Origin: Siphonodentalium dalli
Lineage: Eukaryota; Mollusca; Scaphopoda; Gadilida; Siphonodentaliidae
Assembly (NCBI GenBank): GCA_032622095.1
Contig: CP136068.1
Coordinates: 57,620,025 to 57,684,024 of the forward strand
DNA: 64,000 nt
Direction: 5' to 3'
Positions 55,995 to 64,000 of this stretch are shown here, piece after piece. The notes beneath the pieces are model-generated. The model was not told the origin of the DNA. It saw only the letters and a list, made by a program, of their open reading frames with translations, and searched no databases. Both the position numbers and the translations under genes were made by a program. Numbering within the stretch: position 1 is the stretch's first letter; each line of letters opens with the position of its first letter.

Positions 55995-56770
55995 TTATGC
56001 CCCCGACTTGGAAGTCGGCGGGTATATAGTCGACGTCTCCGTCCGTACGTCCGTCCGTACAAACATTTTGCATTATTGTTCAGCAACCGCTTGGCAGATT
56101 TAGCTGTTATTTGGTATGGTGATAGAGCAGCATGGGGGAACAGCTACATGCATAGCACGGGTTTCGTCCACCCATTTTCACCAGAGTTATGGCCCTTTTT
56201 TGACTTGGAAAATTCAATTTTGTCCATCCGTACAAACATTTTGCATTATTGTTCAGCAACCGCTGGGCAGATTTAGCTGATATTTGGTATGGTGATAGAG
56301 CAGCATGGGGGAACAGCTACATGCATAGCGCGGAATTCGTCCACCCATTTTCACCAGAGTTATTGCCCTTTTTTTTACTTAGAAAATTCAATTTTGTCCG
56401 TCCGTACAAACATTTTGCATTATTGTTCAGCAACCGCTGGGCAGATTTAGCTGATATTTGGTATGGTGATAGAGCAGCATTGGGGAACAGCATAGCGCGG
56501 GTTTCGTCCACCATTTTCACCAGAGTTATGGCCCTTTTTTTACTTAGAAAATTCAATTTTTCTCTTGTTTTTTTGGTTTCCAGATGATAACGTGAGCTTT
56601 GGTGGTACGATTACAAATCCCGTATTTTTGTGGATCAGTTATATGGAAATACATGTCAAGTGCAATTTGGGTATGATCTGATGATTTTTGCCAGAGTTAT
56701 GGCCCTTTTTTCAACTTAGAAAATTTGAATTTTCGCTTGTTTTTGGGTTTCAGGATCGCTTGTTTTTGGG
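55995..56770 (+). mobile_element. Helentron-like family D, copy 2, 3' truncated
   Basis: 5' end ATGCCCCCGACTTGGAAGTC with hairpin CCGACTTGGAAGTCGG, then GTCCGTACGTCCGTCCGTAC. Three units of about 168-173 bp start at 56,060, 56,229 and 56,402, each with TTTTGCATTATTGTTCAGCA, GATATTTGGTATGGTGATAG and CACCAGAGTTATGGCCC. A fourth diverged unit follows. At about 56,770 it joins family B sequence without a 3' terminus. Overlapping frames of 112-115 codons are repeat-derived. Confidence 0.8.
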
Positions 56771-57007
56771 TTTCCGGTCATAATGCCATTACATTTCTGA
56801 AGGTTGTTCCCCCTGGCCCTTCAATCAAGTTCACTGCTTCTGCCACCCTGGTCCCAAAAATAATATTTACACAAATTCTTGACAGAGAATCATTAAGAAG
56901 CATTTACTTTCAAGTTTGGCTCTAACTGTATGTGGGGGGTATGCCGACACATGTCAAGTGAAATCTGACATTTTTATAAACATTCCCTGGAGATCTGCTA
57001 GAGGTCA

Positions 57008-58255
57008 CAGGCCTGGCAATATGGCGCGAGCGATTTTATCGCTCGCGCGTCGCCCGCGCAATTTCAATTTGGCGTGGGCGATATATCGCTCGCGCAACAT
57101 TCACTACCCAACATACTTTTGCAGTCGTAATTTTGATGAGTTATCCGTTTGAAAACATATAAGGCAACGCGACATCGCATCTTTGAAGCAGGAGACACAT
57201 GCTATGTTAAGTCGGCTAACACCGGTATATCTAATTAGGCCAAACCATGCTACACACCCGTCACCAGTGACAGACTGACGATTACATGACCTAACTTGTG
57301 AACGTGCAGTGCTTCCCACAAATCATACCTTACCTACAAGGAAGTTTGATGAGCGCTGTTGACAGCGATGGGTGGGGCTACGAAGGAATCCGCCAATCGC
57401 GCAACAGTGCTCGCTGACATGTAAACAAATGATGTGAATGAAATGACGAAAACAAAGAATAAATATCGCGATATCGTGCTATTAATTACATGAAATGAGT
57501 GATTTATACATAGCACGGATGGGTTATGAGATGATACAAACATAGAAGTGATTTAATTTATGATATGTACGGAATAATGTATGTTTTGATGCGATAGAAG
57601 TGGACGAAATTTCACAAATGTACGGAAGCCGCGAATGTACCGATGGATTAGATAAAAGTATGGAACAAATAAATGCATGATATGATTGATTCTGGTTAGG
57701 TAACTTGGTCACTCAGGTATAAAAGAACAAACTCAAACATTATATCATGTACATGTATGTACAATATATGCATGGCATAATGATTGATTCTGGTTAACTT
57801 ACAATAATATCTTACCATGATGTCACCTCATACATGTATTATACAGTATAACAGCATGCAATATATGATATAAATATATTATAATGATTGATTGATTCTG
57901 GTTAACCATTAGGTCACTTGGATCAGGCATAAAGGAACAAACACAACAATACCATATATGCAAGACATGGTATAACATTTATAAAAGTACTTTTAAACAT
58001 TAATAAGTTATACAACATTCATTGATAATTTCACAATTAATATATGATTATAAATTAATTAAATTTAAATATTATCACTTACCACATAATAAGTTATATG
58101 CAATATGACATATGTCAGTTTACTGGTATTTCATATGTTACAACATAAATACCCCATAAAACAGAAATTGCCCCTGCAAAATATTTTACCCCCTGCAAAG
58201 TATTTTGGCGAGGGCGAATTTTAGCCCCTGCAGATTTTTCATAAGGCCAGCACTG
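57008..58255. mobile_element. hAT-like element, CAGGCCTGGC ends, TSD AGGTCA
   Basis: Left end CAGGCCTGGCAATATGG, right end GGCCAGCACTG (complement CAGTGCTGGCC): short CAGNNCTGGC inverted ends. AGGTCA flanks both sides (57,002-57,007 and 58,256-58,261), and joining the flanks restores family B sequence. Inside the left end are palindromes GCGCGAGCGAT-TTT-ATCGCTCGCGC (57,024-57,048) and GCGATATATCGC (57,079-57,090). TGATTGATTCTGGTTA recurs near 57,683, 57,781 and 57,887. No transposase seen. Confidence 0.75.
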
Positions 58256-59059
58256 AGGTCATTAATTCCCAATTACAACAACAATCTATCATATGTATTG
58301 TTCAAATCTTTCAACAGGACATTTAACACATATTTGGCAAACTTGAAAAGTCCTTTGAAAGAACCACCAGCTCTATTTAGATCATATTTAATACTGACCC
58401 TTACATTTTCCAAGTGTGTTATAAGTGTCAAATAAGTGTTGCATAAGTGTAGGAAAATTTTTCCTCTAAGTGTGCACTTACAACCAAGTGTACAAGTCCA
58501 ACAGTGGCAGTAAGTGTAGTTCAAGTGTAACATAAGTGTACAGTAAGTGTACGTTCCAACTATGTAAATGAGGTGAGTGTCATATAAGTGTATGATTCTA
58601 AAGTGTGGTATAAGTGTATGTTGGCAAGTGTAATAGAACTATAATAATTGCAAGTGTTTTATAAGTGTAAGTTCTGAATGGGGTTGTAAGTGTATTGTAA
58701 GTGTACAATGGTGATTGTGATGCAAGTGTATTATATAAGTGTATAGTATATGTATTAGTAAAATAAGTGTATCATAGATGGGCATGCACATATTAAATTT
58801 CACTATCAAAGATGGCAATTGATGCATTAATCAAGGGAATCACATTCACAATGATTTAGACTGATAAAATACTTTATTATATTATATTAATATAAATGTT
58901 TTAATATATAAATCATCTATCGATTAGGTTCCTTGGCTCAATAAATATATTTCATAAATCTGGTGCTAATATGCGAAGTTTGAATGAGCTGAAGTATCTT
59001 CAAGCTTGTCTCTTCCCGTTTGTCTTTACTCCACTTTTGTCATGATGTCCATGTCATAT

Positions 59060-59308
59060 TCAGTACCATGTCCCATTTAAAGCATGCAGTGCCTGCTGTG
59101 GGATGTTTAGTTTAGCACGGTGAGTGAGAGAAATTTGCAAACGTTGGCATGACCGATTCCAGTTTTTTTTGGCCAAAAAAGCTGTAAGTGAATAATTTTT
59201 TTCTTCTTCTGATGTCACATTGTCTCTGAGATGATCCAAATTCCAATGTGCTCTGTGTGCCCAGTCTACCCCTCCGCCAAAATTAGTTTTGTCCGGTATC
59301 ACAAGCAT
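59060..59308 (-). CDS. Hypothetical ORF inside the AAGTGT element
   Basis: 82 codons, mixed polar composition with WAHRAHWNLDHLRDN, TSEEEKNY and a basic C-terminal part ending GTWY before a stop. No family recognised. It lies on the same strand as, and downstream of, the small ORF at 59,593-59,751, so the two could be exons of one element-encoded protein. Evidence is weak; it may be chance. Confidence 0.25.
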   Translation of the reverse strand: MLVIPDKTNFGGGVDWAHRAHWNLDHLRDNVTSEEEKNYSLTAFLAKKNWNRSCQRLQISLTHRAKLNIPQQALHALNGTWY

Positions 59309-59592
59309 TTGGACAAGACGTCAAGATGATTGAAATTGAATCCGTGATCAGTCCTCCTGGCGAGTCTTGCCAACATTCATTTATTGGGCAACAATTTCGA
59401 ACAATGAAACATGCGAGAGATCAATCACTGAATCAGCTGGACGACAGCCATCACTCTCCGATTGAGAATTATCACTTGTAAATAAATGTATGTTGTATAT
59501 CTGAATTTAGCGCACGTTTCCATCGGTTATAATCTGTATGCATCCAGTGTGACTTTACTGTTGACATGATTTAATTTCTCAATGTCATCGTG

Positions 59593-59751
59593 TCATTGTA
59601 GGATCACCGGTCGAATTGGGAACAAACTTCGCCTATTTGCGTAATTATTTGCCGAATTCAGCCTCCTACCACCTGTTCTATCTCTAGTGTGTTTAGTTCC
59701 TTTCTTCTTTTTGCCAAATTGTTGAATTGTTTTGGCTTTTCTCGCCGTCAT
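59593..59751 (-). CDS. Small basic ORF inside the AAGTGT element
   Basis: 52 residues beginning MTARKAKTIQQFGKKKKG, very basic, with an A-rich ATG context. An alternative reading has a donor (ACAG then GTGGTAGG) after about residue 26. A lysine-rich start suggests a nuclear protein such as an element-encoded first exon. No homology is recognised. Confidence 0.3.
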   Translation of the reverse strand: MTARKAKTIQQFGKKKKGTKHTRDRTGGRRLNSANNYANRRSLFPIRPVILQ

Positions 59752-61606
59752 TTTCGTAAATGAAAGCTGTTGTCAAATAAAATGCAGATGAAATTTGATT
59801 TCTTGATCGCCGAATTACCGGAATGTGGTCTGCGCATGCGCATGTAGTCACAGTCAGTCACGTGTTAGCTTTTAGCCAATCGTATGCTCAGTTCTAGGAT
59901 ATCACTTGATTTAGACGGGTTTTCCCAATAAAATGATGACATCAGAGGACAATGTTTACACACAGCGAGATGGGATTTAATTCCCCATACACGAACACGT
60001 GGGCAGAAAGCCGCAAGCATTTCCTTTGGGAGATTTACAGTGGGTCGATAATCAAACGTATATACAGTTAAACTTTGTTATTTTTGATACATTTTACGTT
60101 AAATTAAAAACAGATAGCAGGTACATATACGTACTTCTCCGAGAATGTTAAAAACAATTTTTATCTGTTCATCATTATTTTATTGTCACAAAATTACGCT
60201 AACTATCGAAGTTTTGCCATAAAAAACCCCGATAAAAATAATTCTATTTGGGAGTATTGCACGTCAAAATTACGGGTTTAGAAACGATTTTTATTATACT
60301 TAATTCTGATCTGCGTCGTCAAACTACTATCATACAACATTTCTATATTCGTAATGGACATTTTTGTTGTTGTTTTTTGAATGCAGGTGTGTTTGGAAAC
60401 ACAATCATTGAAGCTTTCATATAGTAATACGCCAATTTCAATATACGTGATAGCGACCAATTTTCATTGTTTCTATGACAAACATTTTGCAGTTAATAAA
60501 TTGTAGATATACATACTCATATATCTTTATTTTAGCACAAAAGATTCATAAAATTTATTACTATCGGAATATAAATAACAGAAAAACGAAATACCGTAAT
60601 TTCAAAATTTCATATGAAAAAGTTCATATTTAATATAAGACGGCAATTATATAGTACAAATGTTCGAGGCTCTGAGCAGTATTCCTGAACATATCCATAT
60701 CAAAGTTTGATAAGTGTGGTATAAGTGTTGATAAATTTTTCCAAAGTTCCATAAGGGTACCTTTAAGTGTGGGGCAGTGTTCCCAAAACATTTAAAAAGT
60801 ATAAGTATCATCAGTGTGTCATAAGTGTAGAGAGAACTTTTCAAAGTACCATAAGTGTAGCTGTAAGTGTGGGCAGCATGCCCAAAGATTTTCAAAGTCT
60901 CAAAAGTGTAGAGCAAGTGTACACTTATTACAACACTTACACTACACTTACGAAATAAGTGTACATTTCGAAAAAAGTGAGTGTGGTACAAGTGTACTGA
61001 ATTAAAAAAACAAAAGCTACAAGTGTACTATAAGTGTATACCTGAACTACACTTACAATGAAAGTGTACACTTAGAAAATATAAGGGGAGGCTCCTTTGG
61101 TGATTGGGATTCAGATTTGTTCAATCAGGCTCACCAGGTCAAGTAGGTGCAAGGCCAGCAACATTACTCTTTCTCTCCAAAGTAATTCATGATATGTCTT
61201 CTATGCAAGAACCAAATCAAATGGCCTATTTTGCTTATATTTGGTATGAAATTACCTTGGGTGACATATTTGTGAAAATGGGATCACAAAGTCAAATAAG
61301 GGCAGAGCCAGAGTCATAACTATTTCACTCGATAGTAATTCTTAAAATATGTTTGCAAGAATTAGTTGGCTTATTTAGCTTGGAATGTTCTTGTTTGACT
61401 GCAATTCAAATTTTTAGTCTTATTGTTTGACGAGGGACGGTTGGCGGGCGGCAACTGCGGACCTAAAGAATGCCTTATAACTTTGACATTTGTTAACGGA
61501 TTCAATTTTGGTAGGTGATTTGCTCCCAATGACTATTTACTGCCTGTAGAAAATGGGTCACGTCCGAACTTTTTTTTTGACAAGAGTTATCCATCTTTGA
61601 TGACTT

Positions 61607-63124
61607 TAGCTCACCTGAGACGAAGTCTCCGGTGGAGCTATAGTCATCACTACTCGTCCGTCATCCATCCGTTCGTCCGTCAACAATTCTTTAAACATCT
61701 TCTCCTCTGAAACCATCAGACCGATTGGGTTTATATTTGGTGTGGATGTTCCCTAGGTGACTCTTATTCATATTTGTTCAAATGAGGTCACCAAGTCAAA
61801 TAGTTTTGATGTCGGGACCATAACTATTTTTCCACATAGTAAATCTTAAAACGACTTCTTTTCTGAAGTTGTCGGGCCGAATGGGTTCATATATAGTATG
61901 AGGGTACCTTGGGTGACTGTGGATCAGATTTGTTAAAATGAGGTCACTGGGTCAAATGTGGGTGGGGCTATGGACATAAATCTGAATTTTTTTCATTTTT
62001 TTTCGATTCAACTTATTGCTCAATTTAACCACAAAAAAATATATATATATTATTTTTAATAAATATTTTTTTTTTATTAAATAAAATATTTTATTTTTAA
62101 ATAAAATAAAAAAAAACTCATTAAAATTTTGAAGAACCTATGACATTACATCTTTGGGAGGGGAGGGGAGGTACCTCTAGTCACTCCACTATATTTGGTT
62201 GAAATCAGGGGTTTGGGAGAATTCAGGAACAGACAGATGTACATAAATGTTCAGTAAATCAGAGTAAATTACTTTAATATCTTTGTATTCTCACTACAGC
62301 AAGCCACCCATGTGCTCTGATTGACAAATGTTTATAAAACAGTCCCAGATGGATAGATAACAACTGCTATGCCATAGTGCTCTCCATCCCCAGAGAGTGT
62401 AATTCATGTCATTCATAATTTAAATGAGATTAATGGTGTTATCAATGAAGCACCCTTGTTTACATCATCACTCAGTGGTCATTAAAATCAGATTAAATTC
62501 ATTTTCTCCAAGCTTGAATTAAGAGTGTCTGGCATTTGTAGAATGAGGTTCCCAGAGGGTGATTTAATTATATTGCTCCACACAGCAGGCTAGCATCACC
62601 AAATACACCCTCTGAGGACCTCATTCTGCTTAGGCCTCATCTTCTGGGAAGTATCTAGAGTCTCAAATTAACATTTTTAGCTGCTTTTTTTTCTCTGTTC
62701 AGATTCTATATCCCCTAATTTGCAGAAGATAAAATGCATAATTGAGGTGCCCAATGGGTGTGCATACATCGCCAACTTCAGCTGGAGAATTTCTATCCGT
62801 CCCTAGGTCTCCTATAGCAGTTGGGGATTAAGTAAAATTAGGTTCCCAGGTTGTGAATTTGGTGATGCTATCCCACCTTACAGAATAGCATCACTTCTTT
62901 CACTTTGGGGACTATACTGAATTCAGACTTGGCTGTTCCAATATTTTCTTAACAACCACTTATTTATGTGAACTCATTATACCTAGGTTGTGAATTTGGT
63001 GATGCTATCCCACCTTACAGAATAGCATCACTTCTTTCACTTTGGGGACTTCAGTATACTGAATTCAGGCTTGGCTGTTCCAATATTTTCTCAACAACCA
63101 CCTATTTATGTGAACTCATTATAC
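61607..63124 (+). mobile_element. Helentron-like family B, copy 6
   Basis: It starts TTAGCTCACCTGAGACGAAG with the CCGGTGGAGCTATAG arm, a CCGT tract, GGTTTATATTTGGTGTGG, an AT-rich run, the hairpin at 62,537-62,629 and the CTAATTTGCAGAAGATAAAA segment. It ends in two tandem copies (62,851-62,985 and 62,986-63,124) of a 137 bp unit with TTGTGAATTTGGTGATGC and CACTTTGGGGACT. No 3' terminus is seen before the next repeat. Confidence 0.8.
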
Positions 63125-63155
63125 CTAAGGGACCTTGTCAAAACTAAAACGGTAA

Positions 63156-63370
63156 TACCGCCGGTATTACCTCTAGAGGCGGTATTACCGCTGGTAATAC
63201 CGGCGGTAAAATAATGGCAAAATCGGTAATTTCACCGGTAATTCCATCGGTAATTTTACCGGTAATTTCATCGGTAATTTTACAGGTAATTTCATCGGTA
63301 ATTTTATCGGTAATTTCACCGGTAATGTTATCGGTAATTTGCCGTGAATTCTACCGGTAATTTCCTATCA
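63156..63370. repeat. CGGTAATTTTAC 12 bp array with a leading hairpin
   Basis: 63,156-63,208 folds: TACCGCCGGTATTACC pairs with its complement at 63,193-63,208. After it, TCGGTAATTTCA and CCGGTAATTTTA alternate for about 150 bp with a 12 bp period, decaying near 63,370. Confidence 0.85.
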
Positions 63371-63524
63371 GTATCTTTATGTCACCATCGGTAATTAGCC
63401 ATGAATTGTATCAAACGAATACAAATGTGTTTATTCATTTATCATTTATTTGTTACCACAATTAACATGCCGTATTATCGACATAACTACACCGAAATCT
63501 GCGTCTGGATACGCCGATGATATA

Positions 63525-64000
63525 TATATGTTAACTGAACACTTAAACTACGAGATGAGTATACAAACTATATATATACTGTAGGCCTAACCTACATATA
63601 GGTATAATCAATACACGGTAGGCCTACGCCCCCCCCCCCCCCAAATTAAATTAGGCCTACCAAATATTTAGCCACGATCCATTCCTAGAACACGGTAGGC
63701 CTATATATGCATGCCTACTTAGCCCCCCCTTCCCCATATGCAACCCTTAATCCTATATACTTATGTGTTAACTCAACACTTAATCTACGAGATGATCGAG
63801 TATACAAACTAGATACGTTAGTCGTTAGCCTACATATGTATAACCAACGCACAGGCCAACACCCCCCCCCCCCCAATTAAATAAGGCCCACATAATCCAT
63901 TCCTAAAAACACAGTAGGCTTACTTAGTCCCCGCACCCTAGCTTCCCCATGCAACACCAATTCATAGCGTAAAAATCGAGTTTTTAACATTCGCAAGCTA
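63525..64000. repeat. Diverged tandem duplication, period about 240 bp, with poly-C
   Basis: GTTAACTGAACACTTAAAC with TACGAGATGAG at 63,528 recurs at 63,767 as GTTAACTCAACACTTAATC. Both copies continue through TATACAAACTA, a poly-C tract (63,629; 63,862) followed by AATTAAAT, and ATCCATTCCTA. The second copy runs to the window edge. Confidence 0.8.

Larger units (their letters stand above)
58398..61087. mobile_element. DNA element with dense AAGTGTA subterminal arrays
   Basis: Left end CCCTTACATTTTCCAAGTGT and the complement of the right end, CCCTTATATTTTCTAAGTGT, form a 20 bp TIR with two mismatches. AAGTGT occurs at very high density at 58,410-58,770 and 60,710-61,075, mostly as ATAAGTGTA, with complements (TACACTT) near the right end. 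The interior has minus-strand frames at 59,060-59,308 and 59,593-59,751. Dense subterminal words of this kind are known transposase binding sites in several DNA transposon superfamilies. Superfamily and TSD unresolved. Confidence 0.75.
56771..61400 (+). mobile_element. Helentron-like family B fragment with two nested insertions
   Basis: Family B sequence is present at 56,775-57,007 (ATGCCATTACATTTCTGAAG, CCACCCTGGTCCCAAAAATA), 58,256-58,330 (GTCATTAATTCCCAATTAC) and 61,088-61,400 (GGCTCCTTTGGTGATTGGG, AATGGGATCACAAAGTCAAA). The gaps are the hAT-like element at 57,008-58,255 and the AAGTGT element at 58,398-61,087. Neither B terminus is retained. Confidence 0.75.

Noticed and set aside
55929-56587. 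Overlapping frames of 112-115 codons with repeated LADIWYGDRAAWGNS peptides
   Set aside because: The peptide repeats simply reflect the 168-173 bp DNA units of family D copy 2. The unit length is not kept at a multiple of three between units, so selection for coding is unlikely.

Overview
This is a eukaryotic, intron-rich, repeat-dominated window. The style of its dispersed repeats, with CCGT tetranucleotide tracts followed by 120-170 bp tandem core units, is typical of bivalve molluscs, so I infer a lophotrochozoan and probably a bivalve; no species is named. There are no prokaryotic signals, and I found no rRNA, tRNA or CRISPR.

The only host gene I can support is on the + strand: two small exons of a probable DDX6/Me31B/p54 DEAD-box RNA helicase. 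The first (25,871-26,029) holds a 5' UTR and an ATG at 25,950. The second (43,421-43,481) encodes DQGWKAKLNIP and following residues, matching the conserved segment just before the helicase core of DDX6. The exons have consensus splice sites and compatible phases (2 nt + 1 nt), which implies a 17.4 kb intron. The helicase core exons were not found and presumably lie beyond 64,000.

The rest is nested transposable-element sediment. (1) Five families (A-E) of non-autonomous, Helentron-like elements share one layout: a 5' inverted repeat or hairpin, a CCGT/CTGT tract, tandem core units containing an ATTTGGTATG-like word, a 3' subterminal inverted copy of the 5' end, a short GC-rich hairpin, and a terminus ending CTCGTT or CTTGTT. 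(2) hAT-type DNA transposons can be bounded by target-site duplications: 18,082-22,338 (8-bp TSD), 48,230-54,095 (8-bp TSD, one mismatch), 41,055-41,815 and 49,528-50,782 (5-bp TSDs, BED-finger remnants), 57,008-58,255 (6-bp TSD), plus a copy at 33,265-38,196 split by another insertion. (3) Several elements or regions carry a private 7-18 bp word repeated near their ends: 2.6-3.3, 8.2-9.4, 11.4-12.7, 17.8-22.5, 38.8-39.7, 40.1-40.5 and 58.4-61.1 kb. (4) One 5'-truncated, frameshifted non-LTR retrotransposon lies at 1.0-2.6 kb on the minus strand.

Layout: 0-3.3 kb tandem repeats and dead LINE; 3.3-14.6 kb inverted-repeat elements with unassigned DNA between; 14.6-25.8 kb Helentron-like A and B, a hAT with D nested in it, then A again; 25.9 kb DDX6 first coding exon; 26-43 kb intron filled with E, B, C, hAT and A elements; 43.4 kb DDX6 second coding exon; 43.5-64 kb C, B, E, hAT, D and B repeats and tandem arrays. 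Insertions are stacked up to three deep, so relative ages can be read directly.
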